Below, piece after piece: positions 15,796-24,926 of a stretch of DNA of 49,591 nucleotides. This stretch comes from JACVRW01 sp036519295 (GTDB taxonomy: Bacteria > Actinomycetota > Thermoleophilia > Solirubrobacterales > Thermoleophilaceae). Location of the stretch: assembly GCA_036519295.1 (NCBI GenBank), contig DATDLN010000048.1, positions 1-49,591 of the forward strand, written 5' to 3'. The first letter of the stretch is position 1. Each line of letters opens with the position of its first letter. Made by a program: the position numbers and the translations under genes. A model generated the notes under the pieces. It did not search any database, had not been told where the DNA came from, and worked only from the letters and a program-made list of their open reading frames with translations.

Positions 15796-16352
15796 TAGAA
15801 CGGGCGGCGCGCCAGCGGCTCGTAGAGGGCCCCCTGAGGGCGAAGCGTCGAGCGGTACAGGGTCAGCTCGGCGGCGGCGAACGGCTCCTGCGGCGGCTCG
15901 TCGTCCGGCAGCGGCGGCGCCCGGCGCACCCCCCGCTTCACGCGCGCGAGAGTCATGTGGGGCCAGAAGGGGCGCTTCTCCGGCCGGTACCAGCGCCCGT
16001 CCTCGAGCGCCCGCGAGACCGCCGACTGCACTTCCCGGGCGCGATCGTCCTCGTCGTCGAGATCGAGCGCGAAGAGACGCGGGTCGCGCGGGGGCAGCGG
16101 GCGTATCTCGGCGGGCGTCAGGCGCGGCGGTTCCGGTTCCCCGACAGAGTCGAACGTCGCCGTCGCGATCCGCTCGGCCGCGGACTCGTCCTGCCAACCC
16201 AGGAAAACCAGCGTGACGTGCAGCGCCTCGGGCCTCACCGGCCGCAGGTCGCTTCGGCCGGCGACCAGGCGGTCGCGCCATTCGACCAGGTCGTCTCGCG
16301 CATCTTGCGGGAGGTCGAGCGCCACGAACATCCGCGCGCGGGGCCCGCTCAA
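15795..16352 (-). CDS. thpR: RNA 2',3'-cyclic phosphodiesterase (ThpR/LigT)
   Basis: This 185-residue 2H phosphoesterase hydrolyses 2',3'-cyclic phosphate ends of RNA. Both catalytic H-x-T/S motifs are present: EALHVTLVFLG near residue 45 and FWPHMTLARVKRG near residue 130. It starts with RMFVALDLPQDARDDLVEWR, the usual first strand. The start is a TTG at 16352 that overlaps the cinA stop (TTGA), or the ATG at 16331. It follows cinA, as often in actinobacteria. Confidence 0.92.
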   Translation of the reverse strand: MSGPRARMFVALDLPQDARDDLVEWRDRLVAGRSDLRPVRPEALHVTLVFLGWQDESAAERIATATFDSVGEPEPPRLTPAEIRPLPPRDPRLFALDLDDEDDRAREVQSAVSRALEDGRWYRPEKRPFWPHMTLARVKRGVRRAPPLPDDEPPQEPFAAAELTLYRSTLRPQGALYEPLARRPF

Positions 16353-17629
16353 GGGACACCGTCCTCTCCCCCGCGAAGAAGACGCCGCAGCAGGTGCATG
16401 GCCACCGTTGTGGAGCGGTCGCGGATGTCGGCCCGGTCACCGGGGAGTTGCAGCGTGCGGGAGAGCGACCTCCCCTCCCCCAGCCGCACGCACCAGCAGA
16501 CCGTGCCCACCGGCTTCTCGGCGGTGCCGCCGCCCGGTCCGGCGACGCCCGTGACCGCCACGGCGGTGTCGGCATCGAATCGGAGGAGCGCCCCGTCCGC
16601 CATCGCCTCGGCCACCTCCTCCGACACGGCGCCATGACGCTCGATCAACAAGGGATCGACGCCCAGCAGGCCGCTCTTGGCCTCGTTCGCGTACGCCACG
16701 ACGCCGCCCGCCACGTAGTCGGACGACCCCGGGCGATCGGTCAGCCGAGCGGCCAACAGGCCAGCGGTGCAGGACTCCGCCGTGGCGATGCGCCGTCCGG
16801 CGAGCAGCTCGGCGACCAGATCGTCCACGCGCGCGCCGTCGGTCGAATAGAGCTCGCGCGGGTGGTGCTCGCGAACGAAGGCCTCGAGCGCCTCGTAGAC
16901 GGCGGCGGCGTCGGGCTCGACGCGAGTCACCATCTCCAGCTCGCCGCGGCGCAGGCAGGTCGTGATCTCGAGCCGATCGAAGTCCTCGATCTGCGTCTCG
17001 GCCTCGCGCAGGGTCTCCGCGAGCGCGGACTCCGGGAGCCCGAACAGACGCAGCGTGTGCTGCGAGTAGCGCGTCCTGCCGGCGATCGCGGCCTGGACGG
17101 CCTCGGTGGCGAGCGCCACCTCCCACATAGGCTGGAGCTCGCGCGGAGGGCCCGGCAGCACAACAACCACGGGCTCGCCGGGCACGACCAGGCCGGGCGC
17201 CGTCCCCACCGGGTCGATGACCACCGCTCCCTCCGGGACCAGCGCCTGCTTGCGGTTGGCGGCCCGAATCGCGTCGGGATCCCAGTAGCGGAAGCGCTTC
17301 ATGAGCGGCCGGAGGATCTCGGCGATGCGGTCCTCGAGCGCCTCGTCGAGCACCAGCTCAAGCCCGCGGAAGTGCGCCACCACCTCGACCGTCATGTCGT
17401 CGGCGGTCGGCCCGAGTCCCCCGCTCGTGACGATCAGGTCCACGCCCTGGTCGGCCATGAAGCGGAGTTGAGCCTCGATGTCCTGCGGTCGGTCGCCGCA
17501 GATCGTGATGTGGCCGAGCTCCACGCCGAGCTCGAGCAGCCGGTCCGCCAGCCAGGGACCGTTGCGGTCGCGCACCCGGCCCGTCAGCACCTCGGTGCCG
17601 GTGACGACGATGCCGGCCCGGGAGCTCAA
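16349..17629 (-). CDS. cinA: CinA: ADP-ribose pyrophosphatase / NMN deamidase
   Basis: The 426-residue protein has both CinA domains. The N-terminal MoCF-like domain carries GTEVLTGRVRDRNGPWLADR and VTSGGLGPTADDMTVE and acts on ADP-ribose. The C-terminal PncC domain carries IATAESCTAGLLAARLTD, GGVVAYANEAKSGLLGV, AMADGALLRFDADTAVAVTG and GPGGGTAEKPVGTV, with the expected catalytic Ser and Lys, and converts NMN to NaMN in pyridine-nucleotide salvage. The start is a TTG at 17629 with GAGG five bases before it. It lies 7 bases after the RodZ-like gene and overlaps thpR by four bases. Confidence 0.95.
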   Translation of the reverse strand: MSSRAGIVVTGTEVLTGRVRDRNGPWLADRLLELGVELGHITICGDRPQDIEAQLRFMADQGVDLIVTSGGLGPTADDMTVEVVAHFRGLELVLDEALEDRIAEILRPLMKRFRYWDPDAIRAANRKQALVPEGAVVIDPVGTAPGLVVPGEPVVVVLPGPPRELQPMWEVALATEAVQAAIAGRTRYSQHTLRLFGLPESALAETLREAETQIEDFDRLEITTCLRRGELEMVTRVEPDAAAVYEALEAFVREHHPRELYSTDGARVDDLVAELLAGRRIATAESCTAGLLAARLTDRPGSSDYVAGGVVAYANEAKSGLLGVDPLLIERHGAVSEEVAEAMADGALLRFDADTAVAVTGVAGPGGGTAEKPVGTVCWCVRLGEGRSLSRTLQLPGDRADIRDRSTTVAMHLLRRLLRGGEDGVP

Positions 17630-17636
17630 GCGTTCC

Positions 17637-18377
17637 TCATGCGCAGGGCCGCTCGCCCGAGGGGAGCGGCGTTCGGGACCTCGGCCTGAACTCGAACCCG
17701 ATCGGCTCGGGTCCCGGCTCGATCGGCACGGGCCTCCGGTTGACTCGCAGCTCCACGTCGGTCTTGCCGAGGTTCACACGGAGAAGCCTGCCCCTGAACG
17801 ATTGGGGCGCATCGAGGATGCCCTCGAACACGATCGGGGTCCCGGCTCCCCTGTCGATGCAGACGTACGTGGGGGTGATCGGGGCGATTCGCAGGACCAC
17901 CCGCCGCGGCGGCGCCGGCTTCCGTTCCCGCCTCGGCTTCTGGCGCGCCGTCTCCGTGGGCTGGGGCTGCGCGACCTCCGGGCCTTCGTCGTCTCCCGTC
18001 AGCAGCCCCACCGCCACGAGCGCAGCGACCACCGCCGCCAGCACCAGCACGAGCACCGACCCGGCGCCGAGCCGCGGCGCGCGGCGACGCCGGTCGCGGG
18101 CGACCTGGGGGCCGAGCGTCTGGAGGTGATCGACCTCGTCGCGCTGCTCGTAGGTGACCCGGTACTCCTCCACGAGCGGGTGCGGGTCCAGCCCCAGCAT
18201 CTCCGCGTACGTGCGCATGAAGGTCTTGACGAAGGTCGGGCCGGGCAGCATCCCGAACTCCTCGTTTTCGAGCGCACGCAGGTACTTCGCGCGGATCTTG
18301 GTCCTGCTCTCGACATCCGCGATGTCGAGATGGCGCCGCATTCGCGCCTCGCGGAGCGTTTCCCCGATCGTGGGCAT
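17637..18377 (-). CDS. RodZ-like HTH membrane protein
   Basis: This 246-residue protein has an N-terminal xre-type helix-turn-helix of the RodZ kind (IGETLREARMRRHLDIADVE, SRTKIRAKYLRALENEEF, LPGPTFVKTFMRTYAEMLGL). A single membrane helix at about 125-147 (VLVLVLAAVVAALVAVGLL) follows, and a C-terminal periplasmic beta domain (TYVCIDRGAGTPIVFEGILD, LLRVNLGKTDVELRVNRRPV) resembles DUF4115. RodZ links MreB to the cell-wall elongation machinery. No mreB is in view, so the exact role is inferred. It sits between ftsK and cinA, as in other actinobacteria. Confidence 0.88.
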   Translation of the reverse strand: MPTIGETLREARMRRHLDIADVESRTKIRAKYLRALENEEFGMLPGPTFVKTFMRTYAEMLGLDPHPLVEEYRVTYEQRDEVDHLQTLGPQVARDRRRRAPRLGAGSVLVLVLAAVVAALVAVGLLTGDDEGPEVAQPQPTETARQKPRRERKPAPPRRVVLRIAPITPTYVCIDRGAGTPIVFEGILDAPQSFRGRLLRVNLGKTDVELRVNRRPVPIEPGPEPIGFEFRPRSRTPLPSGERPCA

Positions 18378-18404
18378 CGGGCGCTTAGGGTATCTGGGGG
18401 GTGA

Positions 18405-18445
18405 GCCGCCGCAGAGCGGCGGCCGAAGGGGGGCGACAGCCCCCT
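18405..18445. terminator. two adjacent hairpins between ftsK and rodZ-like gene
   Basis: GCCGCCGC-AGA-GCGGCGGC (18405-18423) is an 8-bp perfect stem with a 3-base loop. It is followed at once by AGGGGG...CCCCCT (18427-18445), a 6-bp stem with a 7-base loop. They lie downstream of the ftsK stop (18458) and upstream of the RodZ-like start (18377). They may attenuate readthrough between the two. Confidence 0.5.
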
Positions 18446-18457
18446 GGGCGAAGCCCG

Positions 18458-20836
18458 CTACTCGTCGGAGGGCGCTGCAACCGCCGGTTCCGCGAGCTGC
18501 TCGAGCACCCTCGGCAGGTCCGCCTCGGTGATCAGCACCTGGCGCGCCTTCGAGCCCTCGTAGCCCGAGATCACCCCGCGGCGCTCCATCATGTCGATCA
18601 GCCGCCCAGCGCGGGTGTACCCCACTCGCAGGCGCCGCTGGAGCATCGAGGTCGAGGCCGTCCCCATCTGGACCACGGTCGCTATCGCGTCACCGAGCAG
18701 GTCGTCCCGGTCGGGGTCGAAGTCGCCCTCGGCGTCCCCCTCGTCGTCCGCCTCGACGGCCTCCAGCAGCTCCTCGCGCAGCTCGGGCTCGCCCTGCACC
18801 CGCCAGTGGTCCGTGAGCCGCTCGATCTCCTCCTCGGTGATGAACGCGCCTTGGATCCGGGCGGCGCGCGATTCGCCCGCCGGACGGAAGAGCATGTCGC
18901 CCTGCCCGAGCAGCGACTCGGCGCCGTTCTGGTCGAGGATCACGCGCGAGTCGGTCTGTGAGGAGACCGCGAACGCGATCCGCGCCGGGACGTTCGCCTT
19001 GATCATCCCCGTGATGACGTCGGCGCTCGGGCGCTGGGTGGCGAGCACCAGGTGCACTCCCACCGCCCTCGACTTCTGCGCGAGGCGGATGATCGCGTCC
19101 TCCACGTCGGCGGGCGCGATCATCATCAGGTCGGCCAGCTCGTCGATCACGCACAGGATGTAGGGGAGCGGCGGCTCGCCGTCGCGGATCCGCACGCGGT
19201 TGAGCTCGGGAAGGCTGCGCGTCTTGGTCTTGCTCATCACCCCGTAGCGCTCTTCCATCTCCTTGATCAGGTTGCCGAGCACGTTGGCGGCCAGCCGCGG
19301 GCTCGTGACCACGGGGGTGAGCAGGTGCGGGATGCCCTCGTAGTGATTGAGCTCCACGCGCTTCGGGTCGACGAGGACCATCCGCACCTCGTTTGGCGAG
19401 GAGCACAGCAACACCGACGAGAGCATCGCGTTCACGCAGCCGCTCTTTCCGGAACCCGTGGTCCCGGCGATCAGGATGTGCGGCTGCTTGGCGAGGTCGG
19501 TCCCGATCGCCTTGCCCGCGATGTCCTTGCCGAGCCAGACCGACAATGGCGACCAGCCGCGAGGCGCCTCCTGGAAGACGTCCCCCAGGTGCACCATCTT
19601 GCGCACGCGGTTGGGCACCTCGACCCCCACGGCCTGCTTTCCCGGAATCGGGGCGAGGATGCGCACCTGCTCGGCGGCCAGGGCATAGGCGAGGTCGTCC
19701 TTGAGCTGGGCGACCTTCGACATCTTGATGCCGGGCGCAAGTCGCAGCTCGTAGCGCGTCACGTGCGGCCCGGTCACGGTCCCGATCACGCGGCCCTCGA
19801 CGCTGAAGTGGCTGAGCGCCTCCACCAGCTGGCCCCCCACGCGCTCCACCCCCTTCGTGTCGGGCTTCTGGCCGCCGTTCGAGCGCTTCAGGAAGGCCGG
19901 CTTAGGGAGGTGGTAGTCGAGATCGTCCGACTCCGTGACGGGCGACCGGCGACTGCCCATCGGCGTGAGCTCGGGCTGCTCGGGCTGCTCCGGCTCGGGC
20001 TCGCTCGTCGGTCCGGGCGGGGGGTCCTCGGGCTCCGGCTCGGGCCGGTCGGATTCGGCCGCCTGCGCGGGCTCCCCGTAGAGGTCCGGATAGCGCTCGG
20101 AGCCGTCCAGAGCCGGCGCCTCCACGTGGGTGGCGCGCACCACCGGCTCCTGGTTCTCGGGTTCGGGCGGGCGCACCGGATCGGAGTCGACGGGCAGCGG
20201 AGTCATGGGCGGCAGGAACGGGTTCGGGGTGCGCCGCACCCGTTCCGTGGTGGTGACCGCCGCATCGTGTGTGGCGGTCAAGATGCCCGCGATCGAAGCA
20301 CCGGTGAGAAGCAGGACGCCGGCCAGCAGCAGGAAGACGAAGAGGATGTGGGAGCCAGCCTCCGAGAACAGCTTGGCGCTCACCCAGAAGAGCGACTCGC
20401 CGACGAGGCCCCCGTGGTGCTCGAGGTAGTCGGGGTCGAGGAAGCCGTCGCGCGGCGTGTCGCCCGGGCCGAGTCCCAGCGAGCCCGCGGCCAGGCCGAG
20501 CATGAGCGCGGCGCCGAGGCAGAGGGCGCCGGCCTTTAGCGGGTGCATCGACGGCATCACGGGCCGCACGACGAGCAGGGCGCCGACGGCGAACAGCACG
20601 ATCGGCGCGGTATAGCCGATCCCGCCGAACAGGAAGAGGAGGCCGTCCGCCATCGCCTCCCCCACCCTGCCTCCAGCCCAGCCGAGGTAGAAGACACAGG
20701 CGAAGAAGGCAGCGAACGCAACCAGGCCGAGGCCGATGAGGTCCCAGTGGCGTTGCTCGAGCTCGGGCAGCCGGACCGTGGGCCACCAGGCCCGCGTCCG
20801 GCGGCGCCCGCGTGCTCTACTGCGGCGGCTGGCCAT
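18458..20836 (-). CDS. ftsK: DNA translocase FtsK/SpoIIIE
   Basis: The 792-residue septal DNA pump moves chromosome ends through the division septum. It has four N-terminal membrane helices within residues 25-185, a Pro/Glu-rich linker (about 220-310), an alpha/beta motor with Walker A (IAGTTGSGKSGCVNAM, near residue 458) and Walker B (LPYILCVIDELADLMM). The C-terminal gamma winged helix binds polar (KOPS-like) sites (TSMLQRRLRVGYTRAGRLID, MMERRGVISGYEGSKARQVL). The linker is short compared with E. coli FtsK. The gene is divergent from the two-component system. Confidence 0.96.
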   Translation of the reverse strand: MASRRSRARGRRRTRAWWPTVRLPELEQRHWDLIGLGLVAFAAFFACVFYLGWAGGRVGEAMADGLLFLFGGIGYTAPIVLFAVGALLVVRPVMPSMHPLKAGALCLGAALMLGLAAGSLGLGPGDTPRDGFLDPDYLEHHGGLVGESLFWVSAKLFSEAGSHILFVFLLLAGVLLLTGASIAGILTATHDAAVTTTERVRRTPNPFLPPMTPLPVDSDPVRPPEPENQEPVVRATHVEAPALDGSERYPDLYGEPAQAAESDRPEPEPEDPPPGPTSEPEPEQPEQPELTPMGSRRSPVTESDDLDYHLPKPAFLKRSNGGQKPDTKGVERVGGQLVEALSHFSVEGRVIGTVTGPHVTRYELRLAPGIKMSKVAQLKDDLAYALAAEQVRILAPIPGKQAVGVEVPNRVRKMVHLGDVFQEAPRGWSPLSVWLGKDIAGKAIGTDLAKQPHILIAGTTGSGKSGCVNAMLSSVLLCSSPNEVRMVLVDPKRVELNHYEGIPHLLTPVVTSPRLAANVLGNLIKEMEERYGVMSKTKTRSLPELNRVRIRDGEPPLPYILCVIDELADLMMIAPADVEDAIIRLAQKSRAVGVHLVLATQRPSADVITGMIKANVPARIAFAVSSQTDSRVILDQNGAESLLGQGDMLFRPAGESRAARIQGAFITEEEIERLTDHWRVQGEPELREELLEAVEADDEGDAEGDFDPDRDDLLGDAIATVVQMGTASTSMLQRRLRVGYTRAGRLIDMMERRGVISGYEGSKARQVLITEADLPRVLEQLAEPAVAAPSDE

Positions 20837-20886
20837 CCCGGTCGTTTTCGACGGAGCCGCCGCTCACCCTCCCTACCATTCGGACC

Positions 20887-21567
20887 ATGGCCGGCCGACC
20901 TCGTGTGCTCGTGGTTGAGGACGACGCCGACATCGCCGGCGTGCTTCGCCGATCGCTCGACAAGGAGGGCTACGAGGTGCGGGTCGCGGGCGACGGGCCG
21001 GCCGCGCTGTCCGAGTCCGGACTGTTCGAGCCCGACGCCGTGGTTCTCGACCTCGGCCTCCCGCGTCTCGACGGTGTGGAGGTGTGCCGCCGGCTGCGCG
21101 AGGACGGCGACGTGCCGATCCTGATCCTCACCGCGCGCGACGCGGTCGACTCGCGAGTCGAGGGGCTCGATTCGGGCGCCGACGACTACCTCGTGAAGCC
21201 CTTCGAGCGTGAGGAGCTGCTGGCGCGGCTCCGCGCGCTGCTGCGGCGGCGCCCGCCCCGCGGCAGCGCCTTCATCGTGGTCGGCGACCTGCGCCTCAAC
21301 CCCGATGCGCGCCAGGTCTACCGCGGCGACCGCGAGATCGAGCTGACCGCGCGGGAGTTCGAGCTGCTCGAGCACTTGATGCGCAACGAGCGCATTGTCG
21401 TCTCGCGCCAGGCGCTGCTCGACGAGGTCTGGGGCTACGACCCCTTCGCGGAGACCAATACCGTGGACGTGTTCATCTCCAACCTGCGCCGCAAGCTCGA
21501 GGCGGGCGGCGAGCCGCGCATCCTGCACACCGTGCGCGGCGCGGGCTACGTGGTGAGGGAGCCGTGA
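20887..21567 (+). CDS. OmpR/PhoB-family response regulator
   Basis: This 226-residue protein has a receiver domain with acidic pocket EDDAD (11-15), phosphoacceptor Asp55 (AVVLDLGLP), Thr in ILTARD and Lys104 (DYLVKPF). A winged-helix domain (ELTAREFELLEHLMRNERIV, TVDVFISNLRRKLE, LHTVRGAGYVV) follows. It is similar in layout to MprA/TcrA of mycobacteria. The ATG at 20887 was chosen because the receiver begins there. Its stop overlaps the kinase start (GTGA), so the two genes are cotranslated. Targets are unknown. Confidence 0.95.
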   Translation: MAGRPRVLVVEDDADIAGVLRRSLDKEGYEVRVAGDGPAALSESGLFEPDAVVLDLGLPRLDGVEVCRRLREDGDVPILILTARDAVDSRVEGLDSGADDYLVKPFEREELLARLRALLRRRPPRGSAFIVVGDLRLNPDARQVYRGDREIELTAREFELLEHLMRNERIVVSRQALLDEVWGYDPFAETNTVDVFISNLRRKLEAGGEPRILHTVRGAGYVVREP

Positions 21568-23012
21568 GGACCCGGCTGCCGGTCAAGGTCAAGCTCGCGG
21601 TCGTCAGCGCGGCGCTGACCTTCGTGATCCTGTGCTTGTTCGCGGTCGCCATCGGCGCCGTCGCAGAGCAGCGGATCCGGGCGGGCTACGACGACGAATT
21701 GCGTGCGACCGTGGCCGACCTCGTGAATCGTCTTGATCCCCGGGTTGGCCTTTCCGGTCCCGTGGTCTCGCCCGCCCCCCTCGAGGGCGCGCAGGCGGGC
21801 GGCGCCCAGGTGCGGCTGCTGCGGCGGGACGGCACAGTCAAATACCCGGGAGGCCTGCCGCCCCTCACCGAGCCCGGAGCCGAGGGGCTGACCAACGCGG
21901 CCGGCTACCGAGTCATCTCGCGCGCCCTGGTTCTTCCCCAGCAGTCGGAGCTGTTCAATCAGCTCGGCGAGCCCGTCTCGCCGCCAGTCGGATGGGTCCA
22001 ATACGCGAGGCCCCTGGCCACGGTCAACCGCACCGTCAACCGCGTCCGCCTCTTCCTCGGCTTCGGCGTCCTCGGCGGCACGCTGCTGGCCTTCTTCGGC
22101 GGGCTGCTCGTCGCCCGGCGCGCCATGCGCCCGATCGCCGGTCTCACCCGCGCCGCGCGCGAGGTTGCTCGTACGCGCGATCCGGACATCACACTTCCGG
22201 CGCCCCGGGCGAACGACGAAGTGTCCGATCTCGCGCACACCTTCGAGGACATGCTGCGCGAGCTGAGCGAGGCGCACGACGAAAGCGAGGCGGCGCTTGC
22301 CCGTCAGCGGGAGTTCGTCGCCGACGCCTCACACGAGCTGCGCACTCCGCTCACCAGCATCCTCGCCAACCTCGAGCTGCTCGAGGCCGAGCTCCAGGGC
22401 GAGCCGCAGGAGATGGCCGCCTCGGCCCTGCGCTCCTCGCGGCGGATGCGGCGTCTTGTGGCGGATCTGCTGCTGCTCGCCCGCGCCGACGCCGGCCGCG
22501 AGGCGACCATGGCGCCCGTCGACCTGGCAGCGATCGCGCGCGAGGCGGCGGCGGAGGCGGGAGCCCTGTCCGAGGACCACCCGATATCGCTGGACGCGCC
22601 CGACCCCGTGACGGTGACCGGTGTGGCCGACGACCTGCACCGGCTCGCCGGGAACCTCGTCGAGAACGCGCTCATCCACACTCCGGCGGGAACACCGGTG
22701 ACCGTTTCCGTGCGCCGTGACGGCTCCTCGGCGGTGCTCGAGGTGGCCGACCGCGGTCCGGGGGTGCCGCGGGACATGCGGGAGCGGGTCTTCGAGCGCT
22801 TCGCTCGCGCGGGCGGGGATGGAACGCGTCGGGGCAGTGGCCTCGGGCTGGCGATCGTCCGCGCCGTGGTGGACGCGCACGGCGGTCGGGTGGAGCTGCT
22901 CGATGCCGGGGGCGGCGGCGCCCGCTTCGTCGTCACGCTGCCCGCCGCGAGCGCCCCGGCGCCGGAGCCGCCGCTCGCCCCGCGGCAGCGCGCGCTCCGA
23001 TCGCGCCGCTAG
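21564..23012 (+). CDS. membrane sensor histidine kinase (MprB-like)
   Basis: This 482-residue kinase has two membrane helices (about 10-33 and 168-192) enclosing a roughly 135-residue extracytoplasmic sensor. A HAMP domain (ARRAMRPIAGLTRAAREVAR) precedes a HisKA H-box (REFVADASHELRTPLTSI, His near 256). The HATPase has an N box (NLVENALIHTPAG), a G1 box (VADRGPGVP), an F box and a G2 box (RRGSGLGLAIVRAVV). It autophosphorylates and signals to the response regulator encoded just upstream, whose stop its GTG start overlaps. The signal is unknown; the order resembles cell-envelope stress systems. Confidence 0.95.
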   Translation: MRTRLPVKVKLAVVSAALTFVILCLFAVAIGAVAEQRIRAGYDDELRATVADLVNRLDPRVGLSGPVVSPAPLEGAQAGGAQVRLLRRDGTVKYPGGLPPLTEPGAEGLTNAAGYRVISRALVLPQQSELFNQLGEPVSPPVGWVQYARPLATVNRTVNRVRLFLGFGVLGGTLLAFFGGLLVARRAMRPIAGLTRAAREVARTRDPDITLPAPRANDEVSDLAHTFEDMLRELSEAHDESEAALARQREFVADASHELRTPLTSILANLELLEAELQGEPQEMAASALRSSRRMRRLVADLLLLARADAGREATMAPVDLAAIAREAAAEAGALSEDHPISLDAPDPVTVTGVADDLHRLAGNLVENALIHTPAGTPVTVSVRRDGSSAVLEVADRGPGVPRDMRERVFERFARAGGDGTRRGSGLGLAIVRAVVDAHGGRVELLDAGGGGARFVVTLPAASAPAPEPPLAPRQRALRSRR

Positions 23013-23056
23013 CGTGTTCTGACCCTCGAACCCGGATCATCTCGGAGGACCTCACC

Positions 23057-23833
23057 GTGAAGTCGATCCTGCGCCGGCGTCCATCGCCTGCCCTGGTCAT
23101 CGCCATGATCGCCCTGTTCGTATCGCTGAGCGGAGTCGCCTACGGCGTCGCCACCGGCTCGATCGACAGCCGGGAGATCAAGAACAACGACGTCCGGAGC
23201 GGCGACCTGCGCAACAACGACATCCGCACGAAGGACCTGCGCAACAACGAGGTCCGTGGCCTCGACATCCGGAACAGCACGGTGCAGGGACGCGACGTGG
23301 CTCTGAACACGCTGACCGGGAACGACATCAACGAGTCGCGGCTGGGCAAGGTGCCGAGCGCCACCAGCGCGGACACCGCCACGTCCGCGAACTCCGCGGC
23401 GACCGCCGGGACCGCCGGGACCGCCGGGACCGCCGGCTCCGTGGGCGGCTTCACGGTGAAGAAGTTCTTCGCCAAGCAGCCTCAGGGCACCGCCGCAACC
23501 GAGATCTTCCGCGGCGACACGTTCGTCATCAGAGCGGGCTGCTCTGGCATCGGGGACCCGATCCTGCAGGTCGACGGCCTTGCCGGCGCCCCCGCGACAA
23601 ACCTGGGATTCCTCCGTAACGCCGCGATGAACGGGGCGGCCCACGGCAGCAACCTCGCGCTCGCGCCGGGATCCAACGTCAGCCTGACCGGCCCGGAGAC
23701 GTCGGTGACCGGCACCGCCGTCGTAGCGGCGACCGACGGCAGGGTCGCAACGATCGTCTACGCCGCCGATGCCGCCAACGCCTTCGCGGGCGAAGTTGTG
23801 TGCGCGTCGCGGGGGACCGTGACCTCGGGCTAA
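23057..23833 (+). CDS. secreted decapeptide-repeat protein
   Basis: The 258-residue protein begins with a signal or membrane helix (RRRPSPALVIAMIALFVSLS) of a kind frequent in Solirubrobacterales secreted proteins. Residues 37-96 form six imperfect 10-residue repeats with an acidic residue at 40, 50, 60, 70, 80 and 90 (for example RSGDLRNNDI, RTKDLRNNEV). An Ala/Thr/Gly-rich spacer (TAGTAGTAG, from four tandem copies of GGGACCGCC-like DNA) leads to a C-terminal beta-rich domain with two Cys (AGCSG, VVCASRG) that may form a disulfide. The function is unknown. The stop overlaps the convergent O-methyltransferase stop. Confidence 0.8.
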   Translation: MKSILRRRPSPALVIAMIALFVSLSGVAYGVATGSIDSREIKNNDVRSGDLRNNDIRTKDLRNNEVRGLDIRNSTVQGRDVALNTLTGNDINESRLGKVPSATSADTATSANSAATAGTAGTAGTAGSVGGFTVKKFFAKQPQGTAATEIFRGDTFVIRAGCSGIGDPILQVDGLAGAPATNLGFLRNAAMNGAAHGSNLALAPGSNVSLTGPETSVTGTAVVAATDGRVATIVYAADAANAFAGEVVCASRGTVTSG

Positions 23834-24875
23834 GCGACCGGCACGGCCTCGACCACGCTGTGCGGTCCGGCGCTCGGGACAACCCGGGTCAGCCTTAGCC
23901 TGGCTCGCTCGAGCAGCTCCCGGTACTCGGCCTCGGTGCGCTCCTGGCCACCGATGACGAGCATCTCGATGTCGATGAGCTTGGCGAGCGACGGCTCGGT
24001 CCCCTCCGGGAGCACGGCCTCACCGAGAAGAAGGCGGGCGTCATCGCCCATAGCCGCACGGCAGTTCTCCAGGATCCGGAGCGCCGCGGCGTCGTCCCAG
24101 TCGTGGATGATCTGCGTGAGCACGTACGCGTCGCCGCCGCGCGGGACGAACTCGAAGAAGTCGCCCTCGATCACCTCACAGCGGTCCGCCACGCCGGATG
24201 CGGCCAGCAGGCCGCCGGCTCGCGCCGCCACGTCGGGCAGCTCGTACAGGATTCCGCGTGCACCCGGGTTGCGGCCCAGGATCGCCGCGAGCAGCGCCCC
24301 GTTGCCGCCGCCGACGTCGACGATCGTGCGGTAGCCGGCGAAGTCGTAGACGTCGAGGATCGAGGCGACCAGCTGCCGCGAGGCCCCGACCATCGCCTGA
24401 TCGAACACGGCTGCGTCGTTCGGATGCTCGCGGAGGTAGTCGAACAAATGCTGTCCGTGGGCGTGGTCGAACGCGGCGTCGCCGCTGCTGACGGCCTCGA
24501 TCAGGCTGGTCCACGCTTGGCGGATGAACGGGGACTCGAGCATCATCACCAGCCCGCGCATCGAACCTTCCTCGTCGCGGCGCAGGAGCTCGCTCAGCGG
24601 CGTGAGTGCGAAGCGGCCTCCGTCGAGCTCCTCGAAGACGCCGAAGTCCGCAAGCAGCCGGAGCAGGCGGTGGAGTGCCCTGGGGTGCGCGCCAACGGAC
24701 GGGGCGTCTCGGCGGCCGTGCGCGGCCCCTCCGCAAGCTGGTCGGCGACGCCGAGCCGCGCCGCCACGTTGGTCGACTGTGCCACCCGGCCCCCGCGCAT
24801 CAGCTCCAAAAGCGCGATCGGCGCCGAGGAATCGGGACGGACCGGGGTCTCGTTGAAGGTCGATTGGTTCTCCAT
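23830..24875 (-). pseudogene. O-methyltransferase, one frameshift near N-terminus
   Basis: The catalytic part (from 24561) is a plant-type or polyketide O-methyltransferase: IVDVGGGNGALLAAILGRNP (motif I), ILYELPDVAARA, CEVIEGDFFEFVPRGGDAYV, IIHDWDDAAALRILENCR and LLLGEAVLPEGTEPS. The N-terminal dimerisation domain begins at ATG 24875 (PIALLELMRGGRVAQSTNVA, ARLGVADQLAEGPRTAAE) but shifts frame near 24705. It continues in the next frame as VGAHPRALHRLLRLLADFGV and FALTPLSELLRRDEEGSMRG. One base missing in GAGACGCCCC explains it; restored, the protein is about 348 residues. A GGAATAAA element lies about 35 bases upstream, and a LysR gene is upstream on the same strand. Confidence 0.78.
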
Positions 24876-24926
24876 GGCTATCTCCTCGGCTCGACGGCCC
24901 GCCGCCGCGTTTATTCCATTCGAGGG

